Of a DNA stretch of 64,000 bases, positions 51,647-60,483 are shown piece after piece (positions within the stretch are counted from its first letter, which is position 1; each line of letters begins with the position of its first letter). The stretch comes from Olsenella_K sp051878835 (GTDB lineage: Bacteria > Actinomycetota > Coriobacteriia > Coriobacteriales > Atopobiaceae): positions 77,800 through 141,799 of the forward strand of contig JBJEKW010000027.1 in assembly GCA_051878835.1 (NCBI GenBank). The letters run 5' to 3'. Below the pieces are notes generated by a model. It was given only the letters and a program-made list of their open reading frames with translations. It ran no database searches and was not told the origin of the DNA. Made by a program: the position numbers and the translations under genes.

Positions 51647-54600
51647 ATGAGCAAGCGTGCGAACAGGATAGGGCAAGAAGAACATCCTACCGGCAAGGGG
51701 CTGCGCGGGCACCGCATCCTGACGGGCGCCATGAGCGCCATCCTGGGCATCAGCATGTCCATCCCCTTCGGCACCACCCAGGCCCTGGCCGAGGAGGCCA
51801 ACGGCACCACGACGCAGCCGGACAAGACCGAGCAGAGCGGCACTTCTCAGACGGCGAAAAAGGAAGTCGTCTACACCAAGACCGACGCGCAGGGCGGCAA
51901 GAGCGGCATCTACGTGGTGAACTACTGGGATACCGACAGCGCCCAGTCCGTCAGCGACCCGGGCACCTACACGAACGTGCAGAACCTGACCACCTCGGAC
52001 GACCTCAGCGACGAGGGCGGCAAGGTAAACGTGAACACCCTGGCCGGCCAGCCGTTCTACTACCAGGGCGACCTGGACGCCAAGACCCAGCTGCCCTGGG
52101 ACATCGACGTCACGTATCGACTGAACGGCCAGAAGGTCTCGCCTGACGATCTGGCGGGCCAGGACGGCAACCTGGACATCGAGCTGAAGATCGACGGCCT
52201 GTCCGACAACACGCCGGAGGCGGACTTCGCAAAGAGCTTCGTGCTGCAGGCGCAGGGCACCTTCGACAACGACAGCTTTGACCTGACGGACGCCTCGGAC
52301 GCCACCGTGGCGACCTCGGGCAACAAGACCGTGGTCACGTACCTGCTGCTCCCCGGCAACAACGGCGACTGGCACATCAAGGGCAAGGCCAGCGACTTCA
52401 CCTACTCGGGCTGGCAGATTGCCGCCATGCCGCTGTCGACTGATGTGAACGTGCGCGACTACGACACGTCGAAGCTGACGGATGCCACCTCGAAGCTGCA
52501 GGACGGTGTGGACCAGCTGGACCAGGGCGGCCAGTCGCTGGCTGACGGCCTGTACAAGCTGGCCACCGGTGCGGACAGCGCCGTGTCGGGCGCATCGCAG
52601 CTGTCGACCGGCGCGGACCAGCTGTCTGCCGGCTCCGACGAGCTGGCCAGTGGCGCGGGGCAGGCGGACTCCGGCTCGGCGTCCTTGGCCTCTGGAGCGA
52701 ACCAGCTGGCAAGCGGTGTCAGCAGGTTGCAGAGCGAGGGCACAAGCGCCGTGTCGTCCGGTGCCAGCTCGCTTGCCAGTGGCGTCAACAGGCTGCAGAA
52801 GGAGGGCACGAGTGCCGTCTCGTCCGGTGCGGGCCAGCTGGCGCAGGGTACGGCCCAGGCTGTGTCGGGCACTCAGAGCGCAGCCGCCGGCGGCCAGAAG
52901 GTGGCCGCGGGTGCCAGCCAGCTCAGCAGCGGCCTCTCGAAGCTGCAGAGCGAGGGTACCAGCAAGGTTGCCAGCGGCGCGTCGGCGCTGAAGGCGGCCC
53001 TTGCCGCGAAGTCGGGTGACTTCTCGCAGCTGAAGACCGGCTCTGCCCAGGTGGCGGCGGGCGTGCAGCAGCTGGACACGCAGCTTACGAGCACGCTGCC
53101 CGACATGCTGAACCAGGCCAACACCCAGCTGGATGCCCTGCAGGCGCAGATAACGACCATTCAGGGCCAGGTGGACGGCATCAGCAAGTCCGCGGACCAG
53201 CTGTCGCCCCTCGCGCAGAAGACCGAGTCCGACGGCCAGAAGGTCGCCAGCGACCTCAAGACCATGCAGTCGCAGCTGGGTGGGCTGAAGCAGAGCCTCA
53301 CGACGGCCGGCACGTCTGCGGCGACGGCCGCGCAGGGCAGCGCGACCGCGGCGCAGTCCGCGGGCTCGGCTGCCAAGGAGGCTCAGTCCGCCGCCGGCAG
53401 CGCGCAGTCTGCCGCCAGCGACGCCACGTCCACGGCCAGCGAGCTGTCGGCCCTTCTTGCCGACTCGAACCTGACGGACCAGCAGAAGTCCACGATCTCG
53501 GACGCCGCCAGCAAGGCGAAGGGCGCTGCCAGTTCCGCGGGAAGCGCGGCGCAGTCTGCGGGCAGCGCCGCCAAGGACGCCGGTTCGGCCGCCTCGAGCG
53601 CGGCCAGCGCGGCCCAGAGCGCGAAGTCTGCTGCCGAGACGCTGCAGCAGGTGGCGCAGGCCGCCCAGAGCATCGACACGTCCGCCGTTTCGGCTGACGC
53701 GCAGACCCTGGCCAGCGACCTCCAGACCATCCAGAAGGGTGCCGGCAGCCTGACCACCAGCACGAACAACGTTATCAGCGAGTCCGGCCAGGTTCTGGAC
53801 AGCTCGAAGCAGCTGGTCCAGGGCACGCAGCGGAAGCTGGCGGGCATGCAGACCCAGCTGGGCCAGCTGAGTGCGCTTGCCGGTGGCGCCCAGAGCGTCG
53901 CCGACGGCACCAGCCAGCTCGTCGACAGCCTGACCACCGAGGGGACCGACTCTTCGGGCAACCCCACGCTGCTCAGTGCTGCGGAGCAGCTGGCTGCCGG
54001 TGCGGCTGCCGTCGACTCCAACGCAAAGACTGCTGCCAGCGGCGCAAAGAGCCTGTACGGTGGCGCGTCTGCGCTGCAGCAGGGCCTGGACACACTGCAC
54101 AGCGGCTCGACGCAGCTTGACAGCGGCGCTCGTCAGCTGGCCAGCGGCGCGGCGACGGTCGACTCCAACGCCAAGACCGCGGCCAGCGGTGCCAGCCAGC
54201 TGGCATCCGGTGCCGCCACGGTCGACGCCAACGCAAAGACCGCAGCCAGCGGAGCCGGCCAGCTTGCCAGCGGAGCCAACACCCTGAAGGCGGGCCTCGA
54301 CACGCTGAGCAGCGGCACCACTTCACTGCGCACGGGCGCCAGGAAGCTCGCCAGCGGCGCAAGCACGCTGAAGGACGGCCTCGGCACCCTGGCCAGCGGC
54401 ACCGACTCCGCGCATAGCGGCTCGCAGGAGCTCACCAGCGGCCTGGACACCCTGGCGAAGTCCGTGGACGGCATGGACCAGAAGGTCCTCGACCAGCTGC
54501 AGCAGACGATCGACCAGAAGCTGGGCAGGGGCTACGCGCTCCACTCCTTCGTCGACCCCAGCAACACCAACGTCAAGGAGGTCCAGTTCGTCTACGTGGT

Positions 54601-54724
54601 CAGTGGCGTCACGAAGGACGACTCCAACAACAAGGCCAAGGACGACGACTCCAGCAACACGAACAACGAGTCGTTCGTCCAACGCCTCACCGACCTCTTC
54701 ACGGGCAAGAAGAACGACGAGTAG
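51647..54724 (+). CDS. Secreted xxxLxxG heptad-repeat protein
   Basis: 1,025 residues. An N-terminal signal sequence (about 20-48, hydrophobic GAMSAILGISMSIPFG, Ala-x-Ala-type site before EEANG), then a globular domain of about 240 residues (beta-rich, DVTYRLNGQKVSPDDLAGQ). From about residue 285 there are long runs of heptads of the form xxxLxxG (QLSTGADQLSAGSDELASG and similar), broken near 480-760 by Ala/Ser/Gln-rich helical coiled-coil stretches. The final 70 residues are charged. Such heptads occur in YhgE/Pip-like and MMPL-associated proteins. No C-terminal TM or LPXTG is present, so it should be free or non-covalently held outside the membrane, perhaps as a long rod partner of the upstream transporter (inference). 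Confidence 0.82.
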   Translation: MSKRANRIGQEEHPTGKGLRGHRILTGAMSAILGISMSIPFGTTQALAEEANGTTTQPDKTEQSGTSQTAKKEVVYTKTDAQGGKSGIYVVNYWDTDSAQSVSDPGTYTNVQNLTTSDDLSDEGGKVNVNTLAGQPFYYQGDLDAKTQLPWDIDVTYRLNGQKVSPDDLAGQDGNLDIELKIDGLSDNTPEADFAKSFVLQAQGTFDNDSFDLTDASDATVATSGNKTVVTYLLLPGNNGDWHIKGKASDFTYSGWQIAAMPLSTDVNVRDYDTSKLTDATSKLQDGVDQLDQGGQSLADGLYKLATGADSAVSGASQLSTGADQLSAGSDELASGAGQADSGSASLASGANQLASGVSRLQSEGTSAVSSGASSLASGVNRLQKEGTSAVSSGAGQLAQGTAQAVSGTQSAAAGGQKVAAGASQLSSGLSKLQSEGTSKVASGASALKAALAAKSGDFSQLKTGSAQVAAGVQQLDTQLTSTLPDMLNQANTQLDALQAQITTIQGQVDGISKSADQLSPLAQKTESDGQKVASDLKTMQSQLGGLKQSLTTAGTSAATAAQGSATAAQSAGSAAKEAQSAAGSAQSAASDATSTASELSALLADSNLTDQQKSTISDAASKAKGAASSAGSAAQSAGSAAKDAGSAASSAASAAQSAKSAAETLQQVAQAAQSIDTSAVSADAQTLASDLQTIQKGAGSLTTSTNNVISESGQVLDSSKQLVQGTQRKLAGMQTQLGQLSALAGGAQSVADGTSQLVDSLTTEGTDSSGNPTLLSAAEQLAAGAAAVDSNAKTAASGAKSLYGGASALQQGLDTLHSGSTQLDSGARQLASGAATVDSNAKTAASGASQLASGAATVDANAKTAASGAGQLASGANTLKAGLDTLSSGTTSLRTGARKLASGASTLKDGLGTLASGTDSAHSGSQELTSGLDTLAKSVDGMDQKVLDQLQQTIDQKLGRGYALHSFVDPSNTNVKEVQFVYVVSGVTKDDSNNKAKDDDSSNTNNESFVQRLTDLFTGKKNDE

Positions 54725-54759
54725 TCCGGACGTCCGTCGGCGGCGAAGCGCTTGAGAAT

Positions 54760-54790
54760 GGGCCCGCGACCCCATGCGGCCGCGGGTCCT
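54760..54790 (+). terminator. Possible terminator of the heptad-repeat gene
   Basis: Stem GGGCCCGCGACC/GGCCGCGGGTCC (10 of 12 paired) with a short loop, then only TTCGT. The T tract is weak. Confidence 0.4.
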
Positions 54791-54827
54791 TCGTGTGAGC
54801 ACGCCCACCCGGCCCAAAGCGCATAAA

Positions 54828-54875
54828 GGTGCTCAAACACCCGCTAAGGAGCTCGTTATCGGGTGTTTGAGCACC
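54828..54875. repeat. Perfect 16-bp inverted repeat
   Basis: Arms GGTGCTCAAACACCCG (54828-54843) and CGGGTGTTTGAGCACC (54860-54875) around a 16-nt loop, followed by ATTTTGTT on the plus strand. Either a second, stronger terminator for the heptad-repeat gene or an unrelated palindromic element. Confidence 0.85.
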
Positions 54876-55000
54876 ATTTTGTTGATTCGCTATGGTGGTG
54901 GCAGTTATTTGGGTGCTCGTTCGGACGCGAGCGCGCCACCGACGACACCCACGACGACACCCACGGCGTCACCATCGATGGCAGCGTAAGCGCCGCGTAG

Positions 55001-56530
55001 CTACTTGGTGGCGTTAGTCGCTGCGCTGGATCCAGGTGCGTCCGTTGCCGAGCCAGTTGTCGTGGCGTCCGATGACGATTCTGCGCCTACCGAGCCCGAG
55101 GTGGCTGCGCCCGCCGCGTCCGACGTCGTCGCGTCGGCGGCTGCGAGCTTGCCGTCCTTCTGGTGGGTGACGGTCGAACCGTTTTCGGGCGTAGCTACCC
55201 TGGCGGTGGCGGAGCCGGCCGGGTCTGCGGTGGCGGTATCTGAGTTGGCGTCGTCCACCTTGGCACCGCTCGTCTCAGTCGCACTCGCATCGTCCGAGCT
55301 CGCGCCATCCGCCGCATCCGCGCTGGTCGTGCCGACGTTTGCGGCCACCTTGCTCAGCGCCTGCACGGCACCGCGCAGTCCCTGGCCCAGCTGCTGTCCC
55401 AGCTGCTTGGCCACGGGCGTCACGGTCTCGGTCACAGCGTTCGACACGGCCGCGCCGATGAGGCCGCGCAGGAAGTTGTTCATGACCTCTCGATCGTCGG
55501 GGTCCAGCGAGTTCACCGAGGCCATGGTGGCGTTGATGCCCGCCAGTCCGCGCGAGAACATGTCGGCCATGCCGTGGATGCCCTGCTGCGTCAGCGCGGC
55601 GTACAGCGCGTCCAGCAGCTTCTTTCGCCCGGGGAGGTCGCGCGAGTCCATCAGCTGGTTGAACGTCTGGCGCACCAGGGCACTGCCGTTGTCGGTCGAC
55701 GTGCCGCGGACGAAGTTGCCACGCATGACCTGCCACTCGATGGCGCTGTGCTCCATGATGTTGTTGCCGGAGGACTTGATAACAACGGGCTCCACCAGGT
55801 GGTCGAACAGCGCGCCGACCACGCTGAACTCCGGCGTGTAGAAGTGCACCAGCGGGACGATGGGCCGCACGCTGTCCAGCGGGATCACCTGGTTCTCAAA
55901 GCCGGGGGAGTCGTTGCACCACACGTCGATGACGCGCTCGCGCAGCTGCGGCTTACAGAACGCCACGGCGTACGCGGCCAGGTTGCCGCCCTTCGAGTGG
56001 CCGCCCACGCGCAGCGGGCCGCGCGTCAGGTAGCCCATGCGCTGCAGGTACTCCAGGGCATGCTCCTGGGAGGGCACGACCTTGTAGCTCATCTCGCAAT
56101 CTTCCAGCCAGCCCACCAGGTCGTCCCCGGTGCCGCGATAGGCCACGTAGATGGTGCCGTCCGGCAGCTCCGCGCACACGGCGCCAAACTGCTCGTGGGT
56201 GTCCAGGTCCAGGCGGGCCTCATATCCGCGCAGCCTCACGTCGCGGAAGCGCTTCGTGGCGGCCATGGCGGGCAGAAGCGCGTTCGTGTGCGCCGAGATG
56301 AGCGGGCCCAGGTCGGCCGGGTTCTCAGCGGGGTACAGCTTGCTGTAGCGCTGCGCCGCCTGCGTCACGGTGACGCTGCGCCAGGCGTCCTTGCCCCGCG
56401 CCGCGGGCACGATGCCGTCCAGGTCCAGGTAGGACAGCTGGCTAAAGATGAGGTTGTCCACCTCGTTGAACGGAACGGTGTACCAGTCGAAGTCCCCGAA
56501 CCAGTCGAGGTAGTCAAACATATTTGCCAT
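55001..56530 (-). CDS. DUF2974/Mbeg1-like alpha/beta hydrolase
   Basis: 509 residues from ATG 56530 (GGGAG seven bases upstream; the longer start at 56572 lacks one). It begins MANMFDYLDWFGDFDWYTVP, typical of the family. A lipase-type nucleophile elbow, VGGHSKGGNLAAYA (G-x-S-x-G), gives the catalytic Ser, and AYRGTGDDLVGWLED and NDSPGFENQVI are further family marks. The last 130 residues are low complexity (Ala, Ser, Thr, Asp). Substrate unknown; a lipase or esterase role is inferred from the fold. No signal peptide. Convergent with the heptad-repeat gene. Confidence 0.85.
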   Translation of the reverse strand: MANMFDYLDWFGDFDWYTVPFNEVDNLIFSQLSYLDLDGIVPAARGKDAWRSVTVTQAAQRYSKLYPAENPADLGPLISAHTNALLPAMAATKRFRDVRLRGYEARLDLDTHEQFGAVCAELPDGTIYVAYRGTGDDLVGWLEDCEMSYKVVPSQEHALEYLQRMGYLTRGPLRVGGHSKGGNLAAYAVAFCKPQLRERVIDVWCNDSPGFENQVIPLDSVRPIVPLVHFYTPEFSVVGALFDHLVEPVVIKSSGNNIMEHSAIEWQVMRGNFVRGTSTDNGSALVRQTFNQLMDSRDLPGRKKLLDALYAALTQQGIHGMADMFSRGLAGINATMASVNSLDPDDREVMNNFLRGLIGAAVSNAVTETVTPVAKQLGQQLGQGLRGAVQALSKVAANVGTTSADAADGASSDDASATETSGAKVDDANSDTATADPAGSATARVATPENGSTVTHQKDGKLAAADATTSDAAGAATSGSVGAESSSDATTTGSATDAPGSSAATNATK

Positions 56531-56822
56531 GGCGTACTCCCTGAGTCCCGGCGTGCGCGTCCGAAGCGTCATTTCAAGTTTACTCGGCTACATATACCCC
56601 CTGCGCCCCTTGGATAGCCCATCGGCTCGGTCGGCAACCAAAATGTTGCGCAACAAACTCCGCACAGCTCGCTGAATACTGGGGCAAGAAGGACGAGCCG
56701 CTCGCGGCTTGCCCCTCCAAATGATGCGTTCGCCAGTCGCTCGTGACGCGTCCCGTGCCGTTTTGGCGAATGGGCCGATGCTGGTGCCCGCCAGTCGAGT
56801 GATGCAAGAGGAAGGACTTCAC

Positions 56823-57275
56823 ATGAAAGTTTGCCCCAAGTGCGGCAAGACGTTCGACAAGGACTATCTCAAATTCTGCGATGCCGACGGTACGAAACTG
56901 GTGGACTACGTCGCCCCGACCTCGGTTCAGCCTGCCGCCGCGAATCCACCGAGCGTGGCCACGCGCAATTACAACGGCTCTGCCAATGTTGCGAGCAGCA
57001 CGGCAAGGGCAGCGGCCGCCGATGCGGCGAACATGATCTCGGACGGCTTCGGCCGCTTCAACATCACGTCTGACGGCTACGCTATCTATCTGCCGAGTGT
57101 GGTTCTGCAGTGCAGCAATGTGTCAGAGATTCTTTTGACGAGAGACGCCATTCAGTGGAAGTGGGCCATTATTTTGGGCGTGGCCGGCCTTCTGTTCTTG
57201 TGCGTACCGCTTATTGGTGTGCAGATTGGCCTTGTTCTGCTCCTCGCGGCAGCAATAGTTGCCATCTGCATGTAG
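56823..57275 (+). CDS. Zinc-ribbon membrane protein, ends at in-frame TAG
   Basis: 150 residues from ATG 56823 (AGGAAGG upstream). The zinc ribbon is half visible: MKVCPKCGKTFDKDYLKFC, with CPKC and a later Cys. A Ser/Ala linker leads to a beta-like segment (YAIYLPSVVLQCSNVSEIL) and two adjacent TM helices (WAIILGVAGLLFLCVPLIG, IGLVLLLAAAIVAICM). The stop TAG at 57273-57275 comes immediately after TM2. The same frame continues for 58 more sensible codons, so the gene may be split by a nonsense mutation. The whole plan recalls DUF6232-like proteins, with low certainty. Confidence 0.65.
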   Translation: MKVCPKCGKTFDKDYLKFCDADGTKLVDYVAPTSVQPAAANPPSVATRNYNGSANVASSTARAAAADAANMISDGFGRFNITSDGYAIYLPSVVLQCSNVSEILLTRDAIQWKWAIILGVAGLLFLCVPLIGVQIGLVLLLAAAIVAICM

Positions 57276-57452
57276 ATGCTCGCACAGAAGGCGGTCGTCT
57301 TTGCGATGAACTCCGGCGATAGGGTCAAGGTCATCCTTCACGACGAGGAGGAGCTGAGGAAGATCTACCCCAGCCTTTGCCTCAGCGTGCTCCAGCACGC
57401 GCCCTGCAGCATCAGCCTGGTAGACGCAAAGCTGGAGATCTCGAAGAACTAG
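57276..57452 (+). pseudogene. C-terminal continuation of the zinc-ribbon gene after TAG
   Basis: 58 codons in the same frame, beginning with ATG directly after the stop (TAGATG). The translation, MLAQKAVVFAMNSGDRVKV through LRKIYPSLCLSVLQHAP to the stop at 57450-57452, looks like the missing cytoplasmic domain that would follow TM2. It could be reached by readthrough, by reinitiation at the abutting ATG, or be a dead remnant. The end coincides with a 14-bp tandem duplicate (GAAGAACTAGCTTT at 57443 and 57457). Too short to be noticed by length filters. Confidence 0.55.
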
Positions 57453-57639
57453 CTTTGAAGAACTAGCTTTCCCAAGCGCATGGGCCCCAAGCCTCTGGGC
57501 AAAGGCGCCCAGAGTGTTTACCGGCGGCGGCTGTGGCATCAATGCCCGGCCGCCGCTGGCGTTTGGGTTCGCCGTGGATTGTTTGCTGCCATATACTCTG
57601 TTCCATGAGCGTACCCGCATGGGAAAGGGGACATTGTCG

Positions 57640-60165
57640 ATGGCAAAGTCTGAGCGTCCGTCTGCGGTTGGCAAGATTCTGGCACGGATGACCTTGGAGC
57701 AGAAATGCGCGCTTTTGGGCGGAGCGGCCGCCTTCAGCACGCGTGGCTTCCAGGCGCTCGACGTGCCCCAGACGGAGCTCTCTGACGGTCCCCACGGGCT
57801 GCGCCACCAGTCCGCCGGCGCCAACCACACGGGCAGCGGAGGCAGCGACCCCGCCACCTGCTTCCCGACCGCAGCCACCATGGCCGCCAGTTGGGACCCC
57901 ATGCTGGGGGAGGAGATAGGCCGCGCCCTGGGCCAGGAAGCCGCAGCTCAGGGAGTTGGCGTCGTCCTGGGTCCCGGGCTGAACATCAAGCGCAGCCCCC
58001 TGTGCGGACGCAACTTCGAGTACTTCAGCGAGGACCCCTACCTGGCGGGAAAGATAGCAGCCGGCTACGTCCGCGGCATCCAGGGCACAGGCATCGCCGC
58101 CTGCGCGAAGCACTTCGCCGTGAACAGCCAGGAGACGAAGCGCCAGGCGTCCGACTCAGTCCTGGACGAGCGCACGCTGCGCGAGATATACCTGACCGGC
58201 TTCGAGATCGTGGTGCGCGAGGCGGCGCCCCGCTGCATCATGAGCAGCTACAACAAGGTCAACGGCACCTACGCGAACGAGAACCACCACCTGCTGACCG
58301 ACATCCTGCGCAACGAGTGGGGCTTCGACGGCGTGGTCATGAGCGACTGGGGCGCGTGCAGCGACTCGGTGGCTGCTGCCGCGGCAGGTTCTTCTTTGAC
58401 CATGCCTGACCCCGGGCTGGAGAACGTCCGCATCCTGATGCAGGCCGTGGACGACGGCCGTCTGAGCCAGCACGACATAGACGCCCGCGCGGCAGAGGTC
58501 CTGGAGCTGGCGCTGCATCAGCGCCGCGTGCTGGCGAGCGCTCCGACGCAGGTGGACTTCGACGCCCACCACGCGCTGGCGCGCAAGGCCGCGGCAGAAA
58601 GCATCGTCTTGCTGAAGAACGAGGTTACCGCCTCGGGCAACCCGCTTTTGCCCTTGGCCCCAGGCACCGAGGTCGCCCTCATAGGCAGCTTTGCCGAGGA
58701 GCCTCGCTACCAGGGCGCCGGGTCCTCCCAGGTGAACGCCACACGCGTTGACACGCTGCTGGACCTCGTGAAGGAGTCGCCCCTGCAGCTGCTGGGCTTC
58801 GAGCGTGGCTTCAACCGCGACGGCACCCCTGACCAGGCGCTGGCCGAGCGCGCGGCGCAGCTGGCCGCCCGCGCGCAGGTGGCCGTGGTGTGCCTGGGCC
58901 TGAACGAGGGCCGCGAGAGCGAGGGCATGGACCGCCGCGACCTGCGCATTAGCCAGAACCAGGTGGACCTGCTGGAGGCCGTGGCCCAGGCGAACCCCAA
59001 CGTGGTGGTGCTGCTGAGCGCGGGCAGCGCGGTGGAGGTGCCCTGGGCGCGCAAGTGCCGCTCGCTGGTGTACCTGGCGCTCTCCGGCCAGGCGGGTGCC
59101 GCGGCGGCGCTGGACGTGCTGACGGGTACCGTGAACCCCAGCGGCAAGCTGGCCGAGACCTGGCCCGTGCGCCTGGAGGACACGCCCACCTACGGCAACT
59201 ACCCCAGCCGCGCCGCCACGGCGGAGTACCGCGAGGGCCTGTACGTGGGCTATCGCTACTATCAGACGGCGCACGTGCCCGTGGCCTTCCCCTTTGGCTT
59301 TGGCCTCAGCTACACCAGCTTTGAGTACTCCGACCTGGAGGTGTGCCAGGACCACGTCAGCTTCGAGATAAAGAACGTGGGGGAGCGCGGCGGAGCCGAG
59401 ATCAGCCAGCTGTACGTCAGCAAGCCTGACGCCCGCGTGTTCAGGCCGGCGCAGGAGCTGAAGGGCTTCAGCAAGGTGTACCTGAAGCCCAACGAGAGCC
59501 GTCGCATCACCATAGCCCTGGATGACAAGGCGTTTCGCTACTTCAACGTGCAGACGCACTCCTGGGAGGTCGAGCCGGGCCTGTACGAGGTGCGCATCGG
59601 TGCGTCGTGCGCGGACATCCGCCTGCGCGGCAGTCTGGCCGTCTCGGGCACCAGGGCGCCGAACCCCTACGAGGACCGCAGCCTGGCCCCGTATCGCTAC
59701 GGCTACGTGGCGCACGTGGGCCGCGGCTACTTCAAGGAGCTCATGGGCACCGAGTTGCCTACGCCCAGGGTCCAGCTGGACCGCAACCTGTGCCTGTGCG
59801 ACCTGAACCACGGCAGGAGCCCCATCATGTGGGCCCTGTGGCTGGGGCTGACCGTGCTGGAGCACCATGCGCAGCGCAGCGCCACCCCCAACGCCGACCT
59901 GGAGTTCGTGTACAACATGCCCCTGCGTTCCATCGCGCAGATGAGCGGCGGCACGGTGTCGCTTGGTATGGTGGACGGACTCGTGTGGGAGGTCCGCGGC
60001 CTGTGGGGCCTGGGCATAGCCTGGTACCTGCTGGGATATCCCGTGAACGCGCTGCTGAACCTGCAGACCGCCCTGCGCCTGCAGCGCGACAACCGCCAGC
60101 AGCTCCAGCAAAACGCCGACTCAGGGCAAGAAGGGCATGTCGCCGTCGCGACTCAGAACGCCTAG
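57640..60165 (+). CDS. GH3 beta-glycosidase with C-terminal hydrophobic extension (copy 1)
   Basis: 841 residues from ATG 57640 (GGAAAGGGG upstream). The N-terminal GH3 barrel (about 15-290) has LSDGPHGLRHQ, CFPTAATMAASWD, KHFAVNSQET and the nucleophile Asp236 in VVMSDWGA. The GH3_C domain (about 320-540) and a fibronectin-III-like domain (about 580-680) follow. Past about residue 705 comes an extra 130 residues (LDRNLCLCDLNHGRSPIMWAL, later hydrophobic MVDGLVWEVRGLWGLGIAWYLL) found also in the next gene. There is no signal peptide, so it should act on imported oligosaccharides, possibly at the inner membrane face. Likely a beta-glucosidase; the true substrate is open. Confidence 0.92.
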   Translation: MAKSERPSAVGKILARMTLEQKCALLGGAAAFSTRGFQALDVPQTELSDGPHGLRHQSAGANHTGSGGSDPATCFPTAATMAASWDPMLGEEIGRALGQEAAAQGVGVVLGPGLNIKRSPLCGRNFEYFSEDPYLAGKIAAGYVRGIQGTGIAACAKHFAVNSQETKRQASDSVLDERTLREIYLTGFEIVVREAAPRCIMSSYNKVNGTYANENHHLLTDILRNEWGFDGVVMSDWGACSDSVAAAAAGSSLTMPDPGLENVRILMQAVDDGRLSQHDIDARAAEVLELALHQRRVLASAPTQVDFDAHHALARKAAAESIVLLKNEVTASGNPLLPLAPGTEVALIGSFAEEPRYQGAGSSQVNATRVDTLLDLVKESPLQLLGFERGFNRDGTPDQALAERAAQLAARAQVAVVCLGLNEGRESEGMDRRDLRISQNQVDLLEAVAQANPNVVVLLSAGSAVEVPWARKCRSLVYLALSGQAGAAAALDVLTGTVNPSGKLAETWPVRLEDTPTYGNYPSRAATAEYREGLYVGYRYYQTAHVPVAFPFGFGLSYTSFEYSDLEVCQDHVSFEIKNVGERGGAEISQLYVSKPDARVFRPAQELKGFSKVYLKPNESRRITIALDDKAFRYFNVQTHSWEVEPGLYEVRIGASCADIRLRGSLAVSGTRAPNPYEDRSLAPYRYGYVAHVGRGYFKELMGTELPTPRVQLDRNLCLCDLNHGRSPIMWALWLGLTVLEHHAQRSATPNADLEFVYNMPLRSIAQMSGGTVSLGMVDGLVWEVRGLWGLGIAWYLLGYPVNALLNLQTALRLQRDNRQQLQQNADSGQEGHVAVATQNA

Positions 60166-60483
60166 ATGCCGAAGCGCCGCCCGTTGCCACGGCGTCGGCT
60201 CCGAGCCAGATGTGGCATAGGCGCCCGCTACCACCACGCCGGCGCCGGTACCGCAAGGGGCATGGAGCCGGCTGGCTCGCCCACAGTCCTCTCAGGATGA
60301 CGTTCCACAGCGCCTGCGCTTCTTGCCCACCTGGGCGGACGGCGCGGGCGCTGCGTTGCAGATTACGTCGTGAGGTCGACCATCCATGCCAGAATGACGG
60401 GGGCGGCACGCCTGTGGTCTACCCTTCGAGCTGTAGAAAGAAGACGGCGCAGTGTCTGGCGTCGTCAGGGGAAGGGACAAGGC
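60166..60483 (+). other. Intergenic spacer between the two GH3 genes
   Basis: 318 bp with nothing that I can support as a gene or RNA. The ribosome site GGGGAAGGGA for the second GH3 gene lies at its end. No terminator-like hairpin with a T tract was seen, so readthrough from the first gene is possible. Confidence 0.4.

Noticed and set aside
51419..54100. An 893-codon minus-strand frame
   Set aside because: It is the complement of the heptad-repeat gene; its Leu/Arg/Gly repeats mirror the xxxLxxG codons.
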